Source: Chitinophagales bacterium
GTDB lineage: Bacteria > Bacteroidota > Bacteroidia > Chitinophagales > UBA2359
DNA length: 64,000 nucleotides
Assembly (NCBI GenBank): GCA_041392475.1
Contig: JAWKLZ010000002.1
Coordinates: 2,116,501-2,180,500, forward strand
Reading direction: 5' to 3'
The notes below the pieces were generated by a model, which made no database searches, was not told the DNA's origin, and was given only the letters and a program-made list of their open reading frames with translations. A program made the position numbers and the translations under genes. Positions 17,143-25,925 of the stretch are shown here, piece by piece; the first letter of the stretch is position 1, and each line of letters starts with the position of its first letter.

Positions 17143-17787
17143 ATGAATACGATTACCCAACCCTATTTTGATACAGACGGTCATTTCACCTTAGAGACTC
17201 GGTCGCTTTATGCAGATGCCATGCGATTGGATAGAATCGAAGATTTGCCCAGTGAATTGGTCGAACATTTACACGATTGCCTGCAATGCAGCATAGAAAC
17301 CATTGGTTTGTATCAACTTACCACGAACCATCCCACAAACGAAAAACATCCTTTTTTCGATTTGGGACAGTCTGTGCCTACTTCAAATGAAGAGTTGGAC
17401 GATTTATTGGAGGGTATCTTGCGGTCTGCATTGAAGGAAATCAGCACGCATAATGCAAGCATGGAAGAACAATTGGAACTGAGCTTCAAATCTGACAGTA
17501 TTTTGGACATGGTTTTGCCGAAAAAAGATGCGGTGTGCATTGACAAAATTCAATTTGAACTGAATCAAACTTCTTCCCAAAGAATCCCTTTGAATATTCG
17601 GGATGCAGAAGGCAATATTGTCTATCGCTTCAAAATGTTGCCGAATGTACTAAAACACGAAATTTCGATTGACAAGCAAGGATTTGCAACGGGTTTGTAT
17701 TACTGGACGGCTTTGTTGAGCGGTGTGCGAAAAACAGGTAGATTGTATGTTTGTCGGGCAGAGGATGTCGGGAATTTTTTGAAGTAA
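17143..17787 (+). CDS. Putative anti-sigma-like partner with His-x3-Cys-x2-Cys motif
   Basis: This 214-residue protein starts at the ATG at 17143; an upstream open extension from 17014 overlaps the previous gene and looks non-coding. Near residues 38-45 HLHDCLQC gives the His-x3-Cys-x2-Cys pattern of zinc-binding anti-sigma (ZAS) domains. The middle is acidic and helical. The C-terminal 70 residues (NIRDAEGNIVYRFKML, then GFATGLYYWTALLSG) resemble the beta-sandwich of secretion tail domains, yet no signal peptide or membrane segment exists. Its place directly behind a sigma-like gene supports a regulatory partner role. I do not recognise the full-length family. Confidence 0.45.
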   Translation: MNTITQPYFDTDGHFTLETRSLYADAMRLDRIEDLPSELVEHLHDCLQCSIETIGLYQLTTNHPTNEKHPFFDLGQSVPTSNEELDDLLEGILRSALKEISTHNASMEEQLELSFKSDSILDMVLPKKDAVCIDKIQFELNQTSSQRIPLNIRDAEGNIVYRFKMLPNVLKHEISIDKQGFATGLYYWTALLSGVRKTGRLYVCRAEDVGNFLK

Positions 17788-17876
17788 GAAGATTTGTATT
17801 ACTGTTTTGTTGTTAAACAACAAGTGAGTAGGTTTGGTTGCCATACTGCAAAAACTCAATACTTTTCTCTGCTTTC

Positions 17877-17905
17877 AAAAAAATCCTCTGTGTCACTGTG
17901 TTCAA
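17877..17905 (-). repeat. Period-8 element (right copy, inverted)
   Basis: Read on the minus strand it gives ttgaacac, agtgacacagagg and a T-run, closely matching the left copy after tsaD in word order. Together the two copies bracket the sigma-like gene pair in inverted orientation. Confidence 0.45.
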
Positions 17906-17908
17906 CTC

Positions 17909-19573
17909 TCAACACCAAACCACCGCCTCCTTATCCTCATACCACGCATCATAACTTGGGCTAAATTGCTTCTCCAAAGGATTGCGTTTGATTTTGAGAG
18001 AGGGAGTCAATAGGTCATTTTCCACCGTCCAAGCCTCTTTCATAATGATTGCCTTCTTCAATTTCTCATGATTTTCCAAAGTAGGATTCACCTCCGCAAA
18101 AGTGGCCTTCAAACTCGCTGCAATCTCGGATCGTTCCATTTTCGCCCCTTCTTCTGATAAGACAATCAAGGCCATAGGCTGCGGCATACCCGTTCCGACC
18201 ACACAAACCTGCTCGATGTACGGATTTTTAGACAACTTCAATTCAATAGGACTTGGGGCAACATATTTTGCCTTTGCAGTCTTGAAAATGTCTTTCACCC
18301 GCCCCGTAATCTTCAAATAACCGTTGGCATCAATTTCCCCTTGATCGCCCGTTTTCAAGTAGCCATCATCGGTCATTGTTTCCTTCGTTTGAGCAGGTTG
18401 TTTGTAGTAGCCCACCATAGTAGCCTTACTTTTGACGAGAATTTCGCCAATATCGCTGATTTTGCACTCCACACCAGGCATCACCGTACCGACAGTTCCG
18501 ATTTTACACTTGCCCTTCGGATTGGAATGAGAATACGCTGCATTTTCGGTCATGCCGTATGCTTCTTGAATATCCAAACCCAATTTCTGGTACCATTCCA
18601 GTAGAGAAGGAGCAATTGGAGCAGCTCCCGAAATGACGTGCCGCACTTGGTCCAAACCCAAATTGGTTTGAATTTTCTTTTTGACGATACCCGACAGAAT
18701 AGGGATTTTGAGGAAAATATTGAGTTTCTTTTGAGGCATTTTAGAGAGAATCGCTCCCTTAAATTTGGTCCAAATTCGAGGAACAGCCAAGAAAATAGTG
18801 GGGCGAGCCGTTACCAAGTCTTTATTGAAAGTATCCAAAGATTCGGCAAAATATACCTGTCCGCCTGAATACATGCCGCCCATGCCAGTGAGCAAACGTT
18901 CTGCAATGTGTGACAAAGGCAAATAAGAAAAAAAACGTCCTCCATCAGGGCCAGGATTGAGTCTTTCCTTCAATGCGTTGGTTGTTGCAAAAGCCAACGC
19001 TTCAAAATTATGCACTACGCCTTTGGGAGTACCTGTGGTGCCAGAAGTGTAAATGATGGTCATAATTTCGTCCATATCTCGGTTGGGTTCACCTTCCATT
19101 GGAGTGTGTTTTGCAGCTAAGTCCTCCCATTTGTTGTAACCTTCGGGACCATAAAGCGGAAACGAAATCGGCAAAATGTCTTCTGTCAAACCACTTTTCA
19201 TCGAATCCCAATCGTCCAATTTACCAATGAAAATTGCTTTTGCACCACTGTGTTCCAAAATATAGCGCACCGTTTCGGCATGTAAGTTGGGGTACATGGG
19301 GACTGACACATGACCCGCCATCATAATTGCCAAATCGGTCATCATCCAATGAGCGCAGTTTTTAGAAATCAAAGCAATGTTGCTTTTGGGCGGAAAATTC
19401 AATGCCTTCAATGCTGCTGCAATGCGCCTAATCTCCTGACCCGCTTCTTTCCAAGTCCAATGACGGTATTCACCTTTGAGTGGTTGACTCAAATAAATGG
19501 CATCGGGTTTATTTTTTTCCCAATGGTATAACATTTCTAATGGAGTTTTGAAGTTGGAAGCTACTGCAGACAT
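17909..19573 (-). CDS. Long-chain acyl-CoA ligase (AMP-binding)
   Basis: This is an ANL-superfamily enzyme of 554 residues, which adenylates fatty acids and transfers them to CoA in the cytoplasm or at the inner membrane. The P-loop-like motif IIYTSGTTGTPKG lies near 170-182, followed by YLPLSHIAER; the substrate/adenylate motif is EAYGMTEN, then GYLKTGDQG (A8 start) and GYLKITGRVKDIFKTAKAKY with the hinge. Length and spacing match bacterial FadD-like/FACS proteins rather than acetyl-CoA synthetase. It converges on the gene pair before it; no beta-oxidation genes are in view. Confidence 0.9.
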   Translation of the reverse strand: MSAVASNFKTPLEMLYHWEKNKPDAIYLSQPLKGEYRHWTWKEAGQEIRRIAAALKALNFPPKSNIALISKNCAHWMMTDLAIMMAGHVSVPMYPNLHAETVRYILEHSGAKAIFIGKLDDWDSMKSGLTEDILPISFPLYGPEGYNKWEDLAAKHTPMEGEPNRDMDEIMTIIYTSGTTGTPKGVVHNFEALAFATTNALKERLNPGPDGGRFFSYLPLSHIAERLLTGMGGMYSGGQVYFAESLDTFNKDLVTARPTIFLAVPRIWTKFKGAILSKMPQKKLNIFLKIPILSGIVKKKIQTNLGLDQVRHVISGAAPIAPSLLEWYQKLGLDIQEAYGMTENAAYSHSNPKGKCKIGTVGTVMPGVECKISDIGEILVKSKATMVGYYKQPAQTKETMTDDGYLKTGDQGEIDANGYLKITGRVKDIFKTAKAKYVAPSPIELKLSKNPYIEQVCVVGTGMPQPMALIVLSEEGAKMERSEIAASLKATFAEVNPTLENHEKLKKAIIMKEAWTVENDLLTPSLKIKRNPLEKQFSPSYDAWYEDKEAVVWC

Positions 19574-19777
19574 TTTTTACATTTTGGTTTTATAGATGGA
19601 GTAAAATTAAATAATTTTTCGACAAAAAAACCCCTGTTCCATGCATCTTTGTCATGCGAAAAACGAAATACCCACATTTCAACACTTTTTTAAGTAGGTC
19701 TTTTTATCAGCATTTTTCAAAAAAATATTCGGAACTTTACACCCTCTTACCGTGTTAATAAAAGAAAAGACCTCATT

Positions 19778-20071
19778 ATGGCTTTATTAAAATTCATTCT
19801 TGTTGTTTATTTGATTTATATTTCCCTCAAATTTGTTTTTGTTAGAGTCGTACCTATGTTATTGGTTCGCAAAATTCAAAAACTCCAAGAAGAAGCCATC
19901 AATAGACAACAAAATGCACAACAGGCTTATCGTCAAGGAGCTACCCAATCACAAGGATATCAAAAACCACAGCAAAAAGGCAATGTAACCATCACCGTAG
20001 ATCCCCAAAAACATTCCTCCAATGCACAATTTGATGATGGAGAATACATTGATTATGAGGAGATTAAGTAA
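19778..20071 (+). CDS. DUF4834 family small membrane protein
   Basis: This 97-residue protein has one N-terminal transmembrane segment (about residues 3-29, LLKFILVVYLIYISLKFVF), then a coiled, Gln-rich linker (KIQKLQEEAINRQQNAQQA) and an acidic end with FDDGEYIDYEEIK. This layout is that of the DUF4834 family of Bacteroidota, function unknown; the acidic GEYIDYEE tail is its hallmark. The AATAAAAGAAAAG-type AT-rich leader and the gene's isolation give no further clue. Confidence 0.8.
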   Translation: MALLKFILVVYLIYISLKFVFVRVVPMLLVRKIQKLQEEAINRQQNAQQAYRQGATQSQGYQKPQQKGNVTITVDPQKHSSNAQFDDGEYIDYEEIK

Positions 20072-20220
20072 TTTTTTTGAAGAATGGCTAAAAAACTCCC
20101 TTCCTCTCATTCCCTTCGTTCAAATTGCACTTTTGTCAGCAACCTTAGCCATTTAACTACCAAAGCATTTCCTTCAAGGCTTAATTTGTTTTATTTTGCA
20201 GCAAAGCAAATTTTAAAACA

Positions 20221-23058
20221 ATGAAGCATTTATTTCCCTTTTTGACTTTTCTGTTTTTTACCTTTCAAGTCCTTCATTCCCAAATTAATGTAAACGGTAC
20301 CTTTGACAGTTTTGAAGACTTTTCGACCGTCAAAAAAATGCCTTTTACCATGCCCGATGGCGTAGAATTGATGACCGATGTCTATCTACCTATTACCAGC
20401 GATTCTTTGGTCTTACCAATTGATTTACAAGGAATCGGTACCATTTCATTGGAGTTGATACCACGAGGAATACAGTGGATTGTCTATGACAGCCTCGATA
20501 ATGCACCCAATCCCAATCCTTTCCAATTGCCTTTCATTTTCCTACGAACACCTTACGATAAAGACACCGAAGATGGTGGATTTGCAGCCAATATTCTCGG
20601 CTACGGTTTTGCCATTCAAGACCTTAGAGGGCGATACGAGTCAGAAGGCGTGTATTTTCCGATGTACAGTGATGGTTGGCAAAAAAATGCCTATCACCCC
20701 CAATACAGTCATGCGGCAGATGTCACCGAAATGTCGAGTCCCTTCAATGGCAACAAACATGAAGATGGCTACAATAGCGTGCAATATTTGGTCAATAATT
20801 TGACGGGTGTTTTTGATTTGGACGGAGATGGAACAGCCGAAACAACTGCTCCTTTCTGCAATGGAAGCGTGGGAATGTTGGGCGGTTCAGCTTTGGGGAA
20901 CACGCAGTATCAAGCCGCCGCAGCGCACCGAATCAATCCCAACGAAAAAGGTTTGAAGTGTTTGGTGCCTGCCGTAGCGACCAACGAACACTTCAACAGT
21001 ACGGCATATAATAATGGTGTTTTGCGAGAAAGTTTGGTGAGGGGATGGTTATATGGTCAAATTTTGGATTTGGAAGATCAATTTATTGACCAAGACAATG
21101 ACCTTCAAAACGATATACACACAGCAGCAGACTACAACCTTCAAAACAAAAACCAAGTAGCAGAACGCTGCGTGGAATATTCGAGCGATTACCAATTTGA
21201 AGGAAACATAGCCAATGCCTATCCCAACAGCATTGCGAGAAGCGATTTTGATGCAAGTCTTGCACCCGTCAACTCCAATGGCGAAAGTGATGCAAACGGT
21301 TTGTACAGCCGCTACGCCAATATGGAAGTACCGATGTACCACCTTTCGGGTTGGTGGGATATTTTTGTGAATGGACAAATCGAAACTTTCAACCGCTTGA
21401 TGAACAACCTAAGCGACGAAAACGGCAACAAACAGTTTCAGAAAATAGTGATTGGGCCCTTTGCCCACCAAACGCTTGGCAGCCGAACAACTGGCGACCA
21501 ACTCTACAAAGAAAATGTGAACGATATCTTCAATGCTGATTTTTCGAATATCAACATCAACAACGTGGATGTGGAGGCTTTGCTGCAATCGGAGGTGGCA
21601 CTTTGGTACCGCCAACATTTGAATTATCGTCAGGGATTGGGTGAACCCAAAGTTCGGATTCCTGAAAGTCAGCGCTGGCAAACAACAAGTATTGGCGAAA
21701 TCAGAATTCCTTCGGAGGATTATTATGTCGGCTTGATGGATATGCTCAATTTTTTGTCGGGCAAAGGGGATTTACCCGCTATCAAGTTGGAACTCAATAG
21801 CCCTTTTGGTGTGACTGCTTTGGAGTTTCCAATTCCTCAATTGACGACTCCTTTGCTGAACATTGGAGGCGAACCATTGCAGCCCATTACCCCACAAGAT
21901 TTTAGCGAAATACCGAATGTACGTTTTTATGTAGTAGGGCCTGTAAATGATGGCATTGCAGCGAATGAAAATGTGGGCAATTATTGGTTTTCGTCCGATG
22001 TATTTCCACTCACAAAGTCTGAAGGTGTAGTGTTTGAGGAGTTTTATTTGCATCAAAACCAAAAAATCAGTGCCGAACAACCTAATGAAAATGAGGGTAT
22101 TTTGACCTACACACACGACCCCAACAATCCTGTACGGACTACGGGTGGCAACAATATGTTGGTCAGAACGCCAAACAATAGCCGCAACAGTCAAGGACAA
22201 ATGAATTTGGCGAATCCCACTTGGTCGAGTTTGACCTTAAACAACGATGGGGTGCTGCAATTCACAACGGAAGTGATTGAAGATTCGCTCACCATTATAG
22301 GCTATCCCAAAGCCACGATTTATGCTGCTTCTAATCCCGATGGAGTAGGTGCGGGTTTGACAGATACCGACTTTTTTGTGCGAATTTTGGATGTCTATCC
22401 CGATGGTAGAGAGTTGTTTGTCGTTGAAGGGGCGGTCAATGCAAGAGCGAGGGAATACGCTCGTTCTTTGGCAGATGGTTCGGAAAATATCAATGCGCTT
22501 TTCGCCAACATCAACATTGGGGAAGTGTATGAATACCATTTTCAGTTGTTGCCGATTGCCTACACTTGGGGGGCAGGGCATCAGATGAAAGTGTTGATTA
22601 GTAGTAGCAATTACAACCGATATCAGGTGAACGCCAATGTGCCGATTGAAGATGGAGAATTTTTTCGCCGTCAGCCGAATGATGGTAAAACCTACAACTT
22701 CAATGGGGTAGAAATGGCTGCGAGAATTGCGACCCAAAGCATCTATTTTTCGCCCAATCATCCTACTTCCATCGCCTTACCGATTTACAAAGGCACTGCC
22801 GTAGGGATTGAAGACGCATCTTTGGGAGAGTTGGCGGTTCGTATGTATCCGAATCCTACAAACTCCGATTTACACATTGAAGCCGCAAAAACAGGTGTGT
22901 ATCATTTGATTCTCCGCAATTTGATGGGGCAGATTTTGCAGCAAGCAGATTTTAACAACCGTATCGAATTGGATTTGAAGGGTTTGGCAGTGGGGATGTA
23001 TTTGGTAGAGGTAAATGGAGAAGATGGGAAAATGGTGGAGAAGGTGGTGATTCGTTAA
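20221..23058 (+). CDS. CocE/NonD-type alpha/beta hydrolase with T9SS sorting domain
   Basis: This 945-residue secreted protein has a signal peptide (cleavage near HSQ, residue 21) and a CocE/X-Pro dipeptidyl-peptidase (S15) type domain. Family features: FTMPDGVELMTDVYLP (42-57), FIFLRTPYDKD, DLRGRYESEG (134-143), nucleophile Ser223 in MLGGSALGN, then SGWWDIFVNG and the His of IGPFAHQT. A jelly-roll PepX-C-like domain follows (about 560-830). The last 75 residues (MYPNPTNSDLHIEAAK to VEKVVIR) form a type A T9SS C-terminal domain, so the enzyme should be exported to the cell surface or released. The substrate (peptide, ester or acyl) is undetermined. Confidence 0.9.
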   Translation: MKHLFPFLTFLFFTFQVLHSQINVNGTFDSFEDFSTVKKMPFTMPDGVELMTDVYLPITSDSLVLPIDLQGIGTISLELIPRGIQWIVYDSLDNAPNPNPFQLPFIFLRTPYDKDTEDGGFAANILGYGFAIQDLRGRYESEGVYFPMYSDGWQKNAYHPQYSHAADVTEMSSPFNGNKHEDGYNSVQYLVNNLTGVFDLDGDGTAETTAPFCNGSVGMLGGSALGNTQYQAAAAHRINPNEKGLKCLVPAVATNEHFNSTAYNNGVLRESLVRGWLYGQILDLEDQFIDQDNDLQNDIHTAADYNLQNKNQVAERCVEYSSDYQFEGNIANAYPNSIARSDFDASLAPVNSNGESDANGLYSRYANMEVPMYHLSGWWDIFVNGQIETFNRLMNNLSDENGNKQFQKIVIGPFAHQTLGSRTTGDQLYKENVNDIFNADFSNININNVDVEALLQSEVALWYRQHLNYRQGLGEPKVRIPESQRWQTTSIGEIRIPSEDYYVGLMDMLNFLSGKGDLPAIKLELNSPFGVTALEFPIPQLTTPLLNIGGEPLQPITPQDFSEIPNVRFYVVGPVNDGIAANENVGNYWFSSDVFPLTKSEGVVFEEFYLHQNQKISAEQPNENEGILTYTHDPNNPVRTTGGNNMLVRTPNNSRNSQGQMNLANPTWSSLTLNNDGVLQFTTEVIEDSLTIIGYPKATIYAASNPDGVGAGLTDTDFFVRILDVYPDGRELFVVEGAVNARAREYARSLADGSENINALFANINIGEVYEYHFQLLPIAYTWGAGHQMKVLISSSNYNRYQVNANVPIEDGEFFRRQPNDGKTYNFNGVEMAARIATQSIYFSPNHPTSIALPIYKGTAVGIEDASLGELAVRMYPNPTNSDLHIEAAKTGVYHLILRNLMGQILQQADFNNRIELDLKGLAVGMYLVEVNGEDGKMVEKVVIR

Positions 23059-23123
23059 TCTGTGAGTCGTCCTATGAATATTCTTTCCATGCTTTTTCGA
23101 GATTGCGCCCGTTATCGAAATGT

Positions 23124-23216
23124 ATATCGGGCTAAAACTGTTCAAAAATACACGTTTTAGCCCGATATAAAAAAAGATATTCGGCTAAAACTACTCAAAA
23201 ACACACGTTTTAGCCC
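23124..23216. repeat. Two tandem related hairpins, 53-bp period
   Basis: Hairpin 1 has perfect 15-bp arms atatcgggctaaaac / gttttagcccgatat (23124-23138, 23154-23168). Hairpin 2 has 9-bp arms ggctaaaac / gttttagcc (23183-23191, 23207-23215). Loops of 15 bases differ at three sites only. They lie between convergent genes and could end both transcripts, but no long T-run follows. Confidence 0.85.
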
Positions 23217-23229
23217 ACTTATAGTCAAT

Positions 23230-23937
23230 TTACTGAATCATTTGATTCAATTTTCCAATATCTCTTACCAACAATTTTCGGCGATTGAAGTAAATCAAAT
23301 TATCGGCTCGAAGTTCATTGAGAATAGTTGTTACCGTTTGGCGGGAAGTGCCTGTGATGTTGGCGATGTCTTGATGGGTGAAAAAACGTTTGACCAAAGT
23401 ATCAAAACCCACTTTTTGACCATGATCCACCGCCAAATCTCTGATAAATTCGATAATGCGGGAACGAGTATCCCTAAACAATTGTGATTCAAGTCGATGC
23501 TGGGCTTGGACCAATCGGTCACCAACCAATTGAGTCAATTCTATATTGACCTGATTGTTTCGCTGCATCAAATCTTGTATCAAGTCAATTGGTAACGCAT
23601 ACATCTCACTGTCATCCAAGGCTTGAGCAAATTCATTGCGTCGTTGTTTGCCCAATATCGCCAATTCACCAAACAACTCTCCTTTGCGTAAGACCCATTT
23701 AATCAATTCTTTGCCATAGCTCGAATAAGAACCAACTTTGATTCTGCCCGATTTCATGAGATAAACTTTTTTGCAGGAATCATTGGGAAAATAAACAAAA
23801 TTCCCTTTTTTGACGGTGCGTGTTGTAATGCCGTTTCTTTCTGCGTTTTGCAATATTTCTTGGAAAAAATCAGGGAAAACGCTGCGATTGGTCGTGAAAG
23901 GTTGTGCTGAAATATTGGAAACTGCCATCGTGTTCAT
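23230..23937 (-). CDS. Crp/Fnr family transcriptional regulator
   Basis: This is a two-domain DNA-binding regulator of about 235 residues. The N-terminal cyclic-nucleotide-binding beta-roll contains GNFVYFPNDSCKKVYLMKSG and LRKGELFGELAILG, but lacks the Arg-Thr/Ser pair typical of cAMP binding at the phosphate cassette (KQRRNEFAQAL follows), so the ligand is open. There is no Fnr-type Cys cluster. The C-terminal winged helix is clear: FTHQDIANITGTSRQTVTTIL. The frame extends to 23994, but the ATG at 23937 (MNTMAVSN) is chosen as a compromise; the next Met is three codons later. It converges with the CocE gene across twin hairpins. Confidence 0.9.
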   Translation of the reverse strand: MNTMAVSNISAQPFTTNRSVFPDFFQEILQNAERNGITTRTVKKGNFVYFPNDSCKKVYLMKSGRIKVGSYSSYGKELIKWVLRKGELFGELAILGKQRRNEFAQALDDSEMYALPIDLIQDLMQRNNQVNIELTQLVGDRLVQAQHRLESQLFRDTRSRIIEFIRDLAVDHGQKVGFDTLVKRFFTHQDIANITGTSRQTVTTILNELRADNLIYFNRRKLLVRDIGKLNQMIQ

Positions 23938-24082
23938 GTATTTTGTTTTATTTGTTTGGTAATTGTTGTATTTTTCTTCAAATTTCGCCTTCAAACTTCA
24001 CAAAAGTATCACAGAACAATAGCGTTTTGTTTGAGTGGCTTATAATTTTGATTATCAATTGAATTTCTGTAAAAAAAAAGGA

Positions 24083-24619
24083 ATGGACAATACTTTAGAA
24101 GGACTTCAATATCCCATTGGCAGGTTCAAAGTACCTCGTGGCATCACTTCAATGTTTATCGAGCAGTGTATCGCAGAAATTGAGGCTCTGCCCCAACAAA
24201 TAGAAACTGCCGTTGCAGGATTTTCTGAAAGTCAATTGAATACCCCTTATCGGGAAGGTGGCTGGACAGTTCGGCAAGTAGTACACCATCTCGCTGACAG
24301 TCATATCAATAGTTATGTTCGCTTCAAATGGGCATTGACCGAAGATATGCCAACCATCAAAGCATACAATGAAAACACTTGGGCTACTTTGGAGGATTAT
24401 GATGCGCCTGTGGAGGTATCGGTGCATTTATTGAAGGCCCTTCACCAGCGTTGGGGCATTTTATTGAAGTCTTTAACGGCCGAACAACTCCAATTGAAGT
24501 TCATTCACCCCGAAAGCAAAGCCAAAATTCCTTTGGACGTTAACATTGCTTTGTATGCTTGGCATGGCAAACATCATTTGGCGCACATAGCAGGATTGAA
24601 GGAGAGAATGGGGTGGTGA
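24083..24619 (+). CDS. YfiT/BstA-like DinB-family protein (bacillithiol transferase type)
   Basis: This 178-residue four-helix-bundle protein of the DinB/YfiT superfamily shows the metal-binding histidines: WTVRQVVHHLADSHINSY (first His pair) and WHGKHHLAHI near the C-terminus (second pair). The N-terminal LEGLQYPIGRF with PQQIETAVAGFS is typical of the YfiT subgroup, whose members are putative metal-dependent hydrolases or thiol S-transferases acting in detoxification. The start is the ATG at 24083 after an A-rich leader; the upstream open frame from 24035 has no family match. It is divergent from the Crp/Fnr gene, sharing a short intergenic region. Confidence 0.85.
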   Translation: MDNTLEGLQYPIGRFKVPRGITSMFIEQCIAEIEALPQQIETAVAGFSESQLNTPYREGGWTVRQVVHHLADSHINSYVRFKWALTEDMPTIKAYNENTWATLEDYDAPVEVSVHLLKALHQRWGILLKSLTAEQLQLKFIHPESKAKIPLDVNIALYAWHGKHHLAHIAGLKERMGW

Positions 24620-24629
24620 GGAGGAAAAT

Positions 24630-24900
24630 TCAAATTCAAAAGACAAATTCAAATTGACTCATGGATATTTTTAGTGGAGTAGTTAAAGACTTTTGGACTT
24701 TGGACGAAAGAAGTGAGAAGTAGGAAGCAAGATGTCAAGATTTGGTAATCAATGATTTACTTGTTTTTGTCGTTTAATCGTAAATCATTTATTATCAACT
24801 GATTAATATCTAACTTCTCGCATCTCTGCTCCCTCGTCCAAAGTCTCATTCCACTAAAATCTTCGATGAATCTTCAAACTCAAAAGACAAATTCAACTTG
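24630..24900. repeat. Nested-palindrome element flanked by 27-bp direct repeats
   Basis: Direct repeats at 24630-24656 and 24874-24900 agree at 25 of 27 bases (core caaaagacaaattcaa). Between them lie three nested inverted pairs with nearly one centre at about 24770: 24659-24678/24850-24869 (imperfect), 24696-24707/24834-24845 (12 bp perfect, gactttggacga) and 24751-24760/24780-24789 (10 bp perfect, aatgatttac). It fills the whole gap between two genes and has no open frame; it looks like a miniature non-autonomous element or decayed remnant. Confidence 0.7.
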
Positions 24901-24913
24901 CATTTGAACTTTC

Positions 24914-25657
24914 TCACCTTCCTCCACCCACATCCAAGATAGTAGCGGTGATGTATGCTGCTTCGTCCGACAACAACCATAGAATGGAGTGGGCAACTTC
25001 GAGTGGACTTCCTCCTCGTTTCATAGGAATGTGGTGTTTGAATTCCTCCACTCTGTTCGGTTTGCCGCCGCTTGCGTGAATGTCGGTATCTATTAGTCCA
25101 GGGCGAACTGCATTGACTCGAATCCCTTGTTCGGCGACCTCTTTGCCGAGTCCAATTGTTAGGGTATCAATCGCTCCTTTTGAAGCTGCATAGTCCACAT
25201 ACTCAAAAGGAGAACCCAGACGGGATGCAATCGAAGACACATTGACAATTGCCCCGCCTTTACCGCCTCTTTTTGGCGACATTCGTTTGACGGCTTCTCT
25301 TGCACACAAAAAACTTCCCATCACATTGACTGCCAATATCCTCTCCATTCGTGTCGCATCCATCTGCCAAAATTCCATCTGCTGCTCCAATATGCCCGCA
25401 TTGTTAACCAAGGCATCGACATAGCCCCATTCTTCCTCCACAAAATCAAACATTTGTAAAACTGCTGCTTCAGATGAAATATCTGCCTTGAATGCCATTG
25501 CAGCTCCGCCATTTTCTTCAATGGTATGGACAATCTGCATTGCAGCCGCTTCATTTTGAAAATAATTGACACAAACCGAATAGCCTTTTTGAGCAGCCAA
25601 GATAGCGGTTGCTGCGCCAATGCCCCGACTTGCTCCTGTGATGATGATGGTTTTCAT
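24914..25657 (-). CDS. Short-chain dehydrogenase (FabG-like SDR)
   Basis: This 247-residue classical SDR has TGASRGIG at 7-14, NNAG at 85-88, catalytic Ser141/142 in VNVSSIAS and Tyr156/Lys160 in YAASK. The C-terminus AAYITATILDVGGGR is the end typical of FabG-like oxidoreductases; residue choice after beta-2 (VNYFQNE) suggests NADPH. The frame is open 38 codons upstream, but the ATG at 25657 sits directly before the conserved first strand and is chosen. The substrate is not assignable; a lone copy away from fatty-acid genes argues against being the main FabG. Confidence 0.88.
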   Translation of the reverse strand: MKTIIITGASRGIGAATAILAAQKGYSVCVNYFQNEAAAMQIVHTIEENGGAAMAFKADISSEAAVLQMFDFVEEEWGYVDALVNNAGILEQQMEFWQMDATRMERILAVNVMGSFLCAREAVKRMSPKRGGKGGAIVNVSSIASRLGSPFEYVDYAASKGAIDTLTIGLGKEVAEQGIRVNAVRPGLIDTDIHASGGKPNRVEEFKHHIPMKRGGSPLEVAHSILWLLSDEAAYITATILDVGGGR

Positions 25658-25925
25658 TCTTTGTATAAATTGGTAAATGGTAAAAAATGCAATAAAATTA
25701 CCCGTTTTGAGGTTTATTTTCCAAGAACAACTCATTCCGCTTTCCTGTTTTACTGCAACAACCATCTCCAATTTTCATTTTTTGATTAAATTTGAAAAAA
25801 AATAAACATAAGGAACGCTTCAAAAATAACTTTATAAATTTCATTGATAATAAACTGATTTTGAAGTGCTTTTTTAATTTTTATTCTTATTTTAATTTTC
25901 ATTTATTTCTAAGAAATACCTCGTG

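Noticed and set aside
23124..23216. Start of a CRISPR array
   Set aside because: Only two units exist, the spacing sequence is partly conserved, and no cas genes are nearby.
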